Assembly: GCF_024399475.1 (NCBI RefSeq)
Contig: NZ_CP101620.1
Location: forward strand, 2,771,608 to 2,835,607
Length of the DNA: 64,000 nt
Direction: 5' to 3'
From: Allocoprobacillus halotolerans
GTDB lineage: Bacteria > Bacillota_I > Bacilli_A > Erysipelotrichales > Coprobacillaceae
Position 1 is the first letter of the stretch. Each line of letters begins with the position of its first letter. Below, one piece after another: positions 1 through 9,900 of the stretch. Position numbers and translations under genes: made by a program. Under the pieces are notes generated by a model. It worked only from the letters and a program-made list of their open reading frames with translations. It did not search any database and was not told the DNA's origin.

Positions 1-335
1 TTAGTATCAGCATTTGCATAAATGATCTTGTTTATCTTTTTTATTCTTATAATCTTTTTACGGATTGTTCCAAAATCATAATGCTGTTCAGTCTTTATAT
101 TTTCTTCAGTTAATGTACCCAGTGCACAATGATTATAAAAATCTAAATCACTAAACACATTACGAACACCAGCAAGATGAGCAAAATCTTCCTTGTGAAA
201 ACAAACAACAACTGAATCTCCATCTTCTGTTATAACCAAAAACTCATTAGGTACAAGATATTTTTTGTATAATCTTGCCCCACTAATAACATCATTTTTT
301 ATTCTTTTTTTACTGGATTGATTCAAGTTATGCAT
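1..335 (-). CDS. PBECR4-like putative nuclease-domain protein (partial, runs off left edge)
   Basis: My translation of the minus strand gives an open frame of 111 residues from an ATG at 335, preceded by the ribosome site AAGGGGA, to the edge of the window. The fragment has the pattern YKKYLVPNEFL, then FHKEDFAHLAGV, then DFYNHCALGTLTEENI, and ends in a lysine-rich KKIIRIKKINKII stretch. It resembles, from memory, small ICE proteins annotated with the PBECR4 domain (Barnase/EndoU/ColicinE5/RelE-like fold). No activity can be shown from sequence, and the C-terminus is missing. It lies directly downstream of a tandem-hairpin element and two terminators, so its expression is probably controlled by read-through. 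Family assignment is tentative. Confidence 0.5.
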   Translation of the reverse strand, partial: MHNLNQSSKKRIKNDVISGARLYKKYLVPNEFLVITEDGDSVVVCFHKEDFAHLAGVRNVFSDLDFYNHCALGTLTEENIKTEQHYDFGTIRKKIIRIKKINKIIYANADT

Positions 336-356
336 TTTTATTTTCCCCTTATAAAC

Positions 357-379
357 AAAAAACAGGTCAACATGACCTG
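357..379 (-). terminator. Intrinsic terminator/attenuator before the PBECR4-like gene
   Basis: On the minus strand CAGGTCA, a 3-nt loop and TGACCTG form a perfect 7-bp stem followed by TTTTTTG. The U tract ends about 22 nt before the ATG at 335, leaving no room for another promoter. Either this is an attenuator or the gene depends on read-through. Confidence 0.75.
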
Positions 380-395
380 CTAATACTATCAAATT

Positions 396-414
396 AAAAA
401 CAGGTTTTATCCTG
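396..414 (-). terminator. Second, short terminator-like hairpin
   Basis: On the minus strand CAGG, a 6-nt loop and CCTG are followed by TTTTT. It lies between the tandem-hairpin element and the stronger terminator at 357-379. The stem is only 4 bp, so it may be weak. Confidence 0.4.
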
Positions 415-420
415 GTCGCC

Positions 421-452
421 AGGCTCGTATATTCTTCAATATACACTCGGAC
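421..452. repeat. Tandem hairpin repeat, copy 1
   Basis: Exact 32-nt match to 504-535, containing an inverted repeat (tatatt/aatata) that would form a hairpin on either strand. Confidence 0.9.
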
Positions 453-503
453 GAGATTATTTTTAAGACTATCTCTTGTCTACAGTATTGTTTCCTTACT
501 GCT

Positions 504-535
504 AGGCTCGTATATTCTTCAATATACACTCGGAC
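504..535. repeat. Tandem hairpin repeat, copy 2
   Basis: Exact 32-nt match to 421-452, with the same inverted repeat and partly similar flanks (aaggttgttttta here, gagattattttta at copy 1). Confidence 0.9.
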
Positions 536-787
536 AAGGTTGTTTTTAATTCTACCTTTTGAATTCGACTTTTTACGGTGCCTGTTCACCGAGAATGTTA
601 CCATTCCTAATGTATAATATGCTATTATGTACATCATTATACATAATAATTATTACCATTTTTTTGAGATAAATTCTTTCTTTATCTTCACTTAGATTAT
701 ACAATAAATTGTTGAAAATTCAAGTTTTCTTATTAATTTTTTTATTATTTTTTCATCTTTATTTGTCTTTAAACTGATTTAATTGTT

Positions 788-1228
788 CTAAAAATATTTT
801 CGAATACTCTTATAATTTTTAATCCATTCATCATCATTTCTTAATAGCTTTATATCTAAAAAATTATCATCATGACTAAGATAATCCATGATAACATGCC
901 ATCCCATTGGATATTCTATAAAATCTTTTAAAAGCATATTCATATCCTTTTTAAAATGATTAACCAATAAATCCAGATCATCTTCTTCATTAAACTTATA
1001 GTAATCACATGTAAATTCCTTATGACAGGCTTCATTAAATTTAAGCTGAATATTTCCATCAGCATAGATGTTAATCTTAAAATCACACTGATAGCGATGA
1101 ATCCAAAAATAAATACTTTGTGCTTTTACTTCCATTTTATAACTGATACTGCGATTAAATACAACTTGTTTTTGAATACATTTTAAAACTTCATTAACCA
1201 TTTTTCTTTTTAATTCTTTTCTTTCCAT
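788..1228 (-). CDS. Hypothetical ICE protein, 146 aa
   Basis: This is an open frame of 146 codons with an ATG start and the ribosome site GAAAGGAAAAC. The protein is soluble-looking and rich in charged and aromatic residues, with acidic stretches (EEDDLDLLVNHF, DEWIKNY) and no transmembrane segment or signal peptide. I do not recognise a family. It follows the TOPRIM gene by 30 nt on the same strand with no terminator between, so the two are probably co-transcribed. The downstream side is an AT-rich noncoding stretch leading to the tandem-hairpin element. Confidence 0.7.
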   Translation of the reverse strand: MERKELKRKMVNEVLKCIQKQVVFNRSISYKMEVKAQSIYFWIHRYQCDFKINIYADGNIQLKFNEACHKEFTCDYYKFNEEDDLDLLVNHFKKDMNMLLKDFIEYPMGWHVIMDYLSHDDNFLDIKLLRNDDEWIKNYKSIRKYF

Positions 1229-1258
1229 ATTGTTTTCCTTTCATTTTTTAACATTCAA

Positions 1259-2212
1259 TTATCTTGTAATGATTTGATGACTTAATACTTTTCTTGCAAG
1301 CACATCATTTATGTCCTTGCAGTGTTTTGGTCTGCAGTCTTGAATCTCATATCTGTCTGCTAAATGATATTTAATTTTCTCACTTGTTTCCAGTCCTGCA
1401 CGATCATTATCCAGATGTAAAACCAATACCTTGATATGGGGATGTTTCATTAAAAACCATTCCAAAGCAACAGGTATTTCACTATGACTAATATCATTTC
1501 CAATTAATGAAGCTCCATCAATTGCAAGATAATTATCTTTATTCCACTCTTGCTTTTTCATCTTCTGCATTGTCTGAAATGACATCAAATCAATTGGACT
1601 TTCAAAAATATGAACAACATCACTGAATGAATTTTCTAATCTGAAGCTGTATCTTTTATCACTTCCAGAAAGATTGCGACGTTCATCTCCTGTGATAGAA
1701 CGCTTAGATGCAAAGCATGGCTTATGATTATCATTGCACCCTACAAAGATAATCGCATGGTCATATTGAGCTTCATAAAGCATATCCCTTTGAAAATAAT
1801 AAGTTACAATCTCCTTATCAATATGACGCTTATTTGTTAAATAATCATATATCTTAAGTGGAAAAGAACTTTTTGGAGGCAGTTTAAACTCTGATTTATC
1901 ATAAAAGATTTTGTGGATTTCTTTGATAACTGGCTTTTCTTTAGTGATGCATTCATCAACAAGCAGTGCAGCTTCTAAGAAGCTCAAGCCCTCCACTTTA
2001 ATAAGGTAATCCAATGCTGTTCGTCCTCCAATATTTTTTACCCACCATGTCCAAAGACCATTTCTTATTGTTAGGCTGGAGTGTGTTTTTGTACCATAAG
2101 TATCCCTTCCATATTTAACAAGTTCATTAGGTTCATAGTTATATAGATAAGTCAGCAGATCTATCTTTTTTACTTCAGCAAGTTCTTCTGGTGTTAAATA
2201 TTTCTTTTTCAT
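1259..2212 (-). CDS. DUF3991/TOPRIM-domain primase-like ICE protein
   Basis: This 317-aa protein has the layout of ICE proteins annotated as DUF3991 and TOPRIM. The N-terminal half (about 1-95) has the pattern LTIRNGLWTWW...GGRTALDYLI, typical of the zinc-finger-like, primase-associated DUF3991 region. The C-terminal half holds the TOPRIM signature: Glu204 in HIFESPID and Asp268/Asp270 in LHLDNDRAG. TOPRIM domains bind Mg2+ and are used by primases and topoisomerases, so a role in replication or processing of transferred single-stranded DNA is likely but inferred. It starts 15 nt after the terminator of the giant helicase gene and is followed by the 146-aa gene. Confidence 0.85.
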   Translation of the reverse strand: MKKKYLTPEELAEVKKIDLLTYLYNYEPNELVKYGRDTYGTKTHSSLTIRNGLWTWWVKNIGGRTALDYLIKVEGLSFLEAALLVDECITKEKPVIKEIHKIFYDKSEFKLPPKSSFPLKIYDYLTNKRHIDKEIVTYYFQRDMLYEAQYDHAIIFVGCNDNHKPCFASKRSITGDERRNLSGSDKRYSFRLENSFSDVVHIFESPIDLMSFQTMQKMKKQEWNKDNYLAIDGASLIGNDISHSEIPVALEWFLMKHPHIKVLVLHLDNDRAGLETSEKIKYHLADRYEIQDCRPKHCKDINDVLARKVLSHQIITR

Positions 2213-2226
2213 TTGTGTTCCTCCAT

Positions 2227-2261
2227 AAAAAAAAGCTGGTATTCTTTTATTGAATATCAGC
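2227..2261 (-). terminator. Terminator between the giant helicase gene and the TOPRIM gene
   Basis: On the minus strand GCTGATATTC and GAATACCAGC form a 10-bp stem (one G-U) followed by eight T. It follows the stop of the helicase gene by a few nt and lies only 15 nt before the next start codon, so the downstream gene must rely on read-through. Confidence 0.85.
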
Positions 2262-2264
2262 CTT

Positions 2265-4138
2265 CTATCTTGTATGTGATATATTTTTTGTTTTTACTTC
2301 ATTGCTTATTTCTTCTTCAGATAGCTCGACATCCGGTTCATTTTGAGCACCAATATCAAGTTCCTTATTTAATTTAGACAGCTTATTGGTAGCTTCAATA
2401 TATTCATCTTCTTTTGCAAATGGCTTAAGGATTTCCTCCTTTGCATTTTCAAACTGCTGTTTCATTTCTTCAAGAAGCTGTTTTTCTACTGTTAGCTTTT
2501 TATCAAGACCATCAATAACATTATCAATTCTTTTGATATTTCCAAATACATCCTGACCAAGCTCAACAGTATGATTCAACTTGTTTTTTAAATACAGCTT
2601 ATGATAATGCTGGAAACTGTCATAGACCATGCTCATTTCAAAACCACGATAATGACCTAGATAAAACAAATCTTCTGATTTATTTTGCTGACATGCAAGT
2701 AGGATTGCCTGACCTGCTTTTTCTTTTTCACTGTAGGTTATATTCTTAATAGTCATTGTAAATTCTTCAGGTGTTATCCTTGCTTGAACATCTTCTTCAA
2801 GTCCAGTTATTCTAAATTGAATGCGACTGATTTGCTGTGGATAATATTCAGCAACCTTGTCCTCAAGTTCATATTTCTGACCAAAATAGTTTTCTCTAGC
2901 AAGTCTTAATTTTTTAACCTGCTCATCTAAATTCATCTTTTCCATGACTCGTGGATCACCACTGGCAATAGATTTAACCATTGCATAATTCATGCACGCC
3001 TCATCAATATCTTCTGCACTTCGTACTGGTGATTTGCTTGTCATAATCTGTGAAATGAATTTTTGTTTATTCTCCACAAGCTGATATAAATAGGCATCAA
3101 ACGTTCCCTTTGTTACATAACGATAGATATAGACATCACTGTTTTCATTACCCTGCCTGATAATTCTTCCACCACGCTGTTCCAAATCCGAAGGACGCCA
3201 TGGACAGTCAAGGTCATGAGAAGCAACAAGCTTAGTCTGTACATTGGTCCCTGCTCCCATCTTGGAAGTTGAACCAATAAGTATCCTTACCTTTCCATCT
3301 CTGACCTTTGCAAACAGTTCTTTCTTTTGAATGTCACTATTGGCATTATGAATAAAGGCTATCTCTTTTTCATTGATTCCCCTTTGCAGTAGCTTTTCCT
3401 TGATATCTTCATAGACATTAAAGACTCCGCTTTTTGGAGTTGACATATCACAGAAAATTAACTGAGTTGATTTTTGAGTGCTAGTTTCATGATAAATACG
3501 CATGACATTATTGATACAAGCATTGACCTTGCTTCCATCATAGTCATCTAAGGAATTATCAGTAAGTCGCTGTTCTAAAGCTAATTTTCTACCATCGTTT
3601 GTAACTTTCAGCATGTTATCTTCAGTAGGATCAACATGGCCATCACGAATAGATTCAGCTCTTTTTGCTAAGATATTGACCATTTCTTTTTGTTCAGGAC
3701 TCGCTTCAACTGCTACAGTTTCATAGTGAGCATTGGGTACTGGCAGATTCAGCATATCTGATGTTTTTATATCAGCAACTTCCTTAAACATTGCAATCAG
3801 CTCAGGAAGATTATAAAAACGAGCAAATCTTGTTTTCATGCGATAGCCAGTTCCTTCAGGAGAAAGTTCAATTGCTGAAACAGTTTCACCAAATGTACTT
3901 GCCCAGCTGTCAAAGTTCTGCAGGTTTTGTTTTTGCAGCAGATTAAACTGCAGATACCTTTGCATCGTATACATCTCAGTCATTGAATTACTGATAGGTG
4001 TTCCAGTTGCAAAGACAATTCCCTTGCCATTGGTAATCTCATCAAGATATCGACATTTCATGAACATATCACTTGATTTTTGAGCTTCAGTTGCTGCTAG
4101 ACCTGAAACATTACGCATCTTGGTAAAAAGAAAAAATA
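2265..4138 (-). pseudogene. Giant ICE methylase/helicase gene: 3' exon (helicase C-terminal domain)
   Basis: Downstream exon starting at LFFLFTKMRNVSG. Joining it to YYKN across the intron gives YYKNLFFLFTKMRN, which matches the uninterrupted family. It carries GKGIVFATGTPISNSM, the helicase C domain with MGAGTNVQ and LEQRGGRIIRQGNE, and a C-terminal coiled-coil rich in Lys/Glu ending at 2265. An apparent ATG further upstream, at about 4205, lies inside intron domain V and is not a real start. The next gene begins 53 nt downstream after a terminator. Confidence 0.85.
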
Positions 4139-4181
4139 GTGATAGGTAAGGCTTTGAAGCTATCTCCACCTTTTCCCCACC

Positions 4182-4220
4182 CCACACCGGGCGTGCAACT
4201 TTCATCGCACCCAGCGTACC
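4182..4220 (-). ncRNA. Group II intron domain V
   Basis: The minus strand shows a hairpin with TGCGATGAAAGTTGCA around a GAAA-type loop, followed by CCCGGTGTGG, as in catalytic domain V. It is followed after a short spacer by domain VI (GGTGGAGATAGC...CCTTACCTATC) and the intron end. Confidence 0.8.
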
Positions 4221-4294
4221 ATCAAACTAACTTACTACCCTCCATCGGGGTTCAACACTTTATGCCCTCACAGTACATATCGTGCTTACAAATT

Positions 4295-6062
4295 TCACTT
4301 TTGTTTATACTTTTGAATCTTCTTTAATACCTTTTCATCTATGTTTGGCGGTATCGGACCGTTGTTGACCATTCGATAACAGTCATTGCATAGCCATACA
4401 AGATTTTGCACTTTGTTTACTTTTCCTAACGGAAGTTCCCTTTGACGTGATAACAATACTTTTTGTTATCTAAAAACAGCGGTTTCTTACAGTACTTACA
4501 CTTGCCTTTATCTCTGTTGTACGCATATTCCCTGTTCATGAAGTATTCAAAATTATATACGGTCTTTGCATAGACCGAAAGCTGTATATCCCTTGCGGTA
4601 TTCACTGACGGTCTATCACATGGAAGAGGCTTGCTTCTGCTACGGTAATAACTGTAAATTCGTCTGCCCTCCTCCGTATAAGGTGTCATGCGTTGGTCGA
4701 ATGGCTTGCTTTCATACTTACTATGGGTAATAAACGCCATAGTAATTCCAAACCACTCTCCCTCAATCGGAACAGCAAATGTTTTACTTTTGTATCCCTC
4801 ATGCCTATGCGGTAGGTTACAGAGCTTTTCCATTGGTATTTGATACTTATTGTAGTGTCTGGGAAATCTCTTTTTCCATACTGCCAATGCTGTATTATTG
4901 ATTCTTCTGTCTATGATATGAAGAGCATGAGAGCATATTGAGGGTTGTAAATACTGTGCTAGCCCCACTATCATGGAATTCACACGCTGTATCTGTGCCG
5001 CCTGTACGCTCCTTTCTGTGGATTCTCCAATCACTCGGACTTCGTCAGCAATCTTCTGTATTTTATCTTTCAATCGCTCCATGTCTGGTAATGGTTTACC
5101 CACCAGATTTTCCGTCCACGTTTGGGGGTCAGGGGTTTTCCTCTTTTTCTCCGCTTTGACCACAAAACCGAGGAAATGGATTCCCTCCGTTCTAAGGTCT
5201 GTTACAAACGTCTTTTCCTGTGATAATTCCAGTTTCATTTTATTTCTAAAATATTTTGTCATCACACGTTTTAATCGGTATGCTTCCTGTTCTGTTGATG
5301 TTAAGATAACCCAATCATCTGCAAAACGAAAATTGTACTTTGGAGTTACTCCCAACCATTTCAATCGTCGTGTATCATTACACTTATGTTTGCATTTCCT
5401 ATGGGGTTCCATATACATTCTTCCTACATACCAGTCAAAATCATTCAGATATACATTTGACAGCAATGGAGATAAAATTCGCCCTGCATTGTGCCGAGTT
5501 TTGTATCATTCCTAGCACCGCTTTCTATATATCCAGCCTTTAACATCTGTTGTATGATTTTAATCACTCTTTTATCGTGGATTCCAATACGCCATATCTT
5601 CTGTAACAGGATTCTGTGGTCGATATTGTCAAAACACCCTTTAATATCTCCTTCAACCGCCCATACAGGCTGGTCTTTTGAATAAGTAGAAGCATTGATG
5701 ACATTGATAATATCTCTGACAGCGTGTTTCTGTGCCCTGTAAGGTCTAAATCCGTAACTGTGCGGATAAAATCTTGCTTCACATATAGGCTCAATAATAA
5801 TTCTCACACATTCCTGTATAATTCTGTCCAAAACTGTTGGAATACCCAGTGGGCGTTTCTTTCCATTCTTTTTCGGGATATATACTCTTTTTGCTGGCTT
5901 CGGTCTGTAATTACTGAAATTATCTCTTATTAGTGCAATTAGTTCCTCTTTTGGCATTTGCAGATATTTGTCCATTTTCATCTGGTCTACGCCAGCCGTT
6001 TTACTGCCTTTATTAGACTTAATGTTATGAATTGCGGTAACAATAGTAACTTCATTTACCAT
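4295..6062 (-). pseudogene. ltrA: Group II intron reverse transcriptase/maturase (LtrA-like), frameshifted
   Basis: The intron-encoded protein is split into three frames. The first (to about 5475) has SNKGSKTAGVD, RPLGIPTVLDRIIQ, and YGFRPYRAQKHA, typical RT motifs 0-3, then EGDIKGCFDNIDH. A missing G in ATGCAGGGCGAATTTT breaks it at QG; restoring it gives GTMQGGILSPLLSNVYL. The second frame has the RT catalytic motif FADD (a YADD variant) and maturase domain X. A second break near 4445 separates an HNH endonuclease: CKYCKKPL in one frame, then CNDCYRMVNNGPIPP in another, ending at 4295. The coding frame extends upstream of 6062 to about 6165 with no clear ATG, so the true N-terminus is uncertain. 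Confidence 0.85.
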
Positions 6063-6902
6063 TGCTTCAATAAGACCTGTGAAAGAGATTCCTTCTTTCG
6101 ATTTTACATAAAGAAAATCTAAGGTCTGTTTTAATTCACTTCTGTTGAAAATCTGACGTTCAAATGCACAAGGCTATCACCTCGCAGTTCGTCACCCATA
6201 TTTCAGGGAGTTTTTCTTTTCTTATTTTGTGAAATTTGTAAATTAGTTTGACTAGTCCCCTTCGCCATGAGTATTTCAACTCTTGTGACTGGCTTTCCCA
6301 ATCTCAGACTACTATAGGACTGCTGACTTCTTGTGTTTTCATCACTCTGTACAGCTCCCACACAAGCTCTCAAACGTTCCTAAATCTCTATCCTTTTGTA
6401 GATTTAACTACTTGAAGACCTTAGGCTGCTACCTTACACCGTAGGGACAAATACACTTTGAAACATAGTTGTTGTGTACTCTGTATGATATTTCATTCAC
6501 ACAGGAATGTATTGAAAAACCAGCAATACACTCTTCCCTAATCTTTCGTCCTTTCGGACGCCTACTACTCTTACGATGCTGCATAGCTTCTTCTACGTGT
6601 AACCATAGTCTTCGGAAGACCGCACTATATATTCCATATCCCGCAGGACTTAGGACTTCAAGTTACGACTTCTTCACGCTTTATACGTGGGTGGATACAG
6701 CCACCTCGCATAGTGAAGTATTATCTCGCACACCACCTATAGCTTTGATATGCTATCATCAGTGTTGTTTCTGTGTGGCAAGGGTAATTCTCCCTTGATT
6801 TCGAGATTTAAGTTCTAACAGTTCATTCTTATTTCTAAGTGATTTCTGTCGGTCGATTTCGGTAAGTTTATCAGACTTACCTTGTGCGACAACGTTTCGC
6901 AC

Positions 6903-9900
6903 GGTTCTTATAATAATGTGCCTCATCGACAAAAAGATGATCGACTCCTAATTCCTCAAAGGTAATCAAATCATCTTTTCTATCAGTTTTATTGAGTTTT
7001 TCCAGTCTTGTTTTCAAATTCTTTTTTGTCTTTTCCAATTGCTTGATTGTAAAGTTAGCACCATTTGATGCCTTTAAATCCTGTATTCCTTTTGTTATTG
7101 TTTCAATCTCATCAGTTATCGTTTTTGCCTGTCTTTCAATTGACATCGGTATTTTTTCAAACTGACTATGACCAACAATAACAGCATCAAAGTCACCAGT
7201 GGCAATACGAGAAAACAGTCTTTTTCTTCTGTCTTTTTGAAAGTCACGCTTAGAGGCAACAAGAATATTGGCACTTGGATAAAGTTGAAGAAATTCCGTT
7301 CCCCACTGCTCCACAAGATGATTCGGAACAACAAACATGCTTTTTTGAGCGAGTCCCAGTCTTTTCAGTTCCATGCAAGCTGCTACCATCGAAAACGTTT
7401 TGCCAGCCCCCACTACGTGTGCAAGCAGAACATTGTTTCCATATAAAACATGTGCGACAGCATCCTTTTGATGTGATCTCAGATTAATCTCTGGATTCAT
7501 CCCAGGAAATGTAAGATGCTCTCCATGATATTCACGAGGGCGAATAGAATTGAATTGACTGTTATAAACCTCAACCAACCTTTTTCTTCTTGAAGGGTCA
7601 TTCCATATCCAGTTTTGAAAGGCTTCCTTGATGGCATCCTGCTTTTGCTGGGCAATCATCGTTTCCTTTTTATTTAGAATCGCTTCTTTTTTTCCATCAT
7701 CATTGTATTCATAATCATAGATCTTTGTCTGTCTTAAATTAAGGCAATCCTCAATCAATCGATAGGCATTGGTACGATAGGTTCCAAAAGTTTTTTACTT
7801 TGATATTTCCTCTTTCAAAGGTCTTGCCACTAACATTCCAGTTTCCAGTATGCTCAGAATAGGTAATTTCTATATACCTCTTAGAAAAAACTGACGTTCC
7901 AAGCAGTTCATACATAAAATCATTGTATATATCAACTGGCACCCATGTTGCTCCTATTCTCACTTCAATTTCAGTTGCACTAAGTTCCTTAGGCAATGCT
8001 CGTGTCAATGCCTCAACATGCTCCTCATAGCTGGAATCAAGTTCAGCGGCCAGCTTTGCTTCAGATAGTTTTTCTCGTATGTTCCCACTTAAATATTCAT
8101 CTGCAGTTACATAGACTTCCTGATTTTTATCTAGAACATTGGGCAATTTATAGATAAAGGTATGCAGTTCATCAATAATATTTTCTTTTGGCTGGTGATA
8201 CAGTTCACTCATGTAATCAAGGTCGACTTTTCCTTTTTCAGCCAAAGAAATCATTAATGCCTCGTTTGCATTTTCTGCATGATGAACTTCTACTTTTTTG
8301 CGTATTGTTCTTTTAAAGAACATATCAGCTTTTGATTCCAGCTTTCCATCTTCATCAATATTTTCCAAAGAAGATAATAAATAAAAGGAACTGTCCTCTC
8401 TAAAAACCTGCTTATTTCCTCTTGAATTAATAAGTCCATAGTTTTGGATAAATTCGTCATAGATTTGGTTTAACTTAACCTGTTCCTGCCTGATATCATC
8501 ATCAGGGTAATCTTCACTTTGAAGTTCGATCAAGTGTCTTACAGACTCTCTAATGGCGATTAAACCTAATACCCTATTCCTTGCTGTTGAAGATAATTCT
8601 ACCTTGTTCATCATGCTGTTGATTCGATAATAGATATCTCCATCAACAACGCTATAGCTGTAGTTTCTTACCAAAGGGTCAGCAGGAATGCTGTCTATTT
8701 CCTCTTTAGCATCTATAGTTTCATCAACGATATAATCATCAATAGTTCCACTAATGTGACTGACTGTCTCATCTAATGATTCCTTTAATGAACGATCTTC
8801 AAAAGGAACAACTGTGATATCCTCTCTGCCATGCATGGCCTTGCATTTTTCAATTGTTCCTAAAACCATTTCAGGATGATCTATAAAATACTGATTGATA
8901 ATATTGCCATCTTCATCGATTCCAGTTGAAATCCAATGCTCATCATTAACAATTGGTCTTTCCCTTTTCTTGAGGACAATGATATCACTCACAACTTCAG
9001 TACCTGCACTTTCCTTGAATGCAGTATTTGGAAGTCTGATTGCCCCTAACAGTTCAGCACGTTCATTGATGTATTTTCTAACCGTACTTGTCCTTTTGTC
9101 CATCGTATAACGAGATGTGATGAAAACAATCAATCCGCCTGGTCTGACCTTATCTATCGTCTTTGCGAAGAAATAATCATGAATATTGAAATTGAGCTTA
9201 TCGTATCGTTTATCCAGTACCTTGAACTGACCAAATGGCACGTTGCCAATCGCTACATCAAAGAAACTATCAGAAAGATTTGTATTTTCATATCCCTCAA
9301 CTGTTATATTCACTTTTTGATATAACTGCCTCGCAATTCTTCCTGTAATGGAGTCAAGTTCAACACCGTACATATGCGACTCATTCATGCTTTCTGGAAC
9401 TCTCCCAAAAAAGTTACCAATGCCACAGCTTGGCTCTAGAATATTGCCATAATGGAAGTCAAGATGATTAAGTATCTGATAGACTGCATCAATGACAACT
9501 GGTGATGTATAGAATGATGATAATGTTGATTCTCTTGCAGCTGCATATTCTTCATCATTGAGAAGATTTTTTAATTCATGATATTCATTTGACCAGTTTG
9601 ATTTATTCTCATCAAAGACATCAGCAAGTCCACCCCAGCCAACATACTTTGCAAGAACTTCCTGTTCCTCTTTTGTTGCATAATGCTTATCCTTTTCCAA
9701 CAAAAAAAGCAGCCTGATAGCTGCAATGTTATTTCTATATCTTTCTTTTGTTGTACCAGCACCTAAATTATCATCATTGATAACATAGTTTGTTTTATTA
9801 ACTGGTTGAACCGGCTTTGGTATCGGCTGTTTAATTGAGGAAAGATAAGATAGATTACTGTAATCAAGCTCACTAATCAACTGTGGCTTTCCATCTTCAT

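Larger units (their letters stand above)
415..600 (-). ncRNA. Candidate structured RNA with two tandem copies of a 32-nt hairpin motif
   Basis: Two identical 32-nt copies lie at 421-452 and 504-535. On the minus strand each contains GTATATT-GAAG-AATATAC, a 7-bp hairpin with a GAAG loop, flanked by GTCCGAGT and GAGCCT. Similarity extends upstream through a TTAAAAA(C/T)AA run. The copies are 83 nt apart, not a multiple of three, and are read in different frames by the only open frame here, so constraint is on RNA or DNA rather than protein. A further hairpin, CGGTG...CACCG, lies near 578-593. I do not recognise a known Rfam family. Confidence 0.45.
4139..6902 (-). mobile_element. Group II intron, 2,764 nt, inserted in the helicase gene
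   Basis: Boundaries come from the host reading frame and the intron ends. The 5' end GTGCG (6902-6898) follows exon AAGAACC, and the 3' end AC (4140-4139) precedes exon TATTTTTTC. Excision restores an uninterrupted helicase frame. The region 6170-6902 has no gene and corresponds to RNA domains I-III; the maturase gene occupies domain IV; domain V is at about 4182-4220 and domain VI at about 4139-4178. These are self-splicing retroelements that move by RNA-primed reverse transcription. Its open reading frame carries at least two frameshifts, so mobility may be lost or may need a maturase in trans. Confidence 0.9.

Noticed and set aside
421-535. Possible CRISPR-like repeats
   Set aside because: There are only two copies with one 51-nt interval, and no cas gene is near.
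407-637. 76-codon minus-strand open frame over the tandem hairpins
   Set aside because: The two identical 32-nt copies fall in different reading frames within it, so it does not look like conserved protein; the hairpins and terminators suggest RNA instead.
4973-5515. 180-codon plus-strand open frame
   Set aside because: Antisense shadow of the reverse transcriptase gene, which shows clear RT motifs in the other strand.
6075-6255. Possible MGDELRGDS-type peptide as start of the intron maturase
   Set aside because: It ends in a stop codon in its own frame and is not in frame with the RT; without correction of the sequence the true start cannot be fixed.
6469-6798. 109-codon plus-strand open frame
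   Set aside because: It lies in the domain I-III RNA of the group II intron, is antisense to it, has no recognisable protein pattern and no good ribosome site.
7168-7446. 92-codon plus-strand open frame
   Set aside because: Antisense shadow inside the helicase core (Walker A and DEAH are encoded on the other strand).
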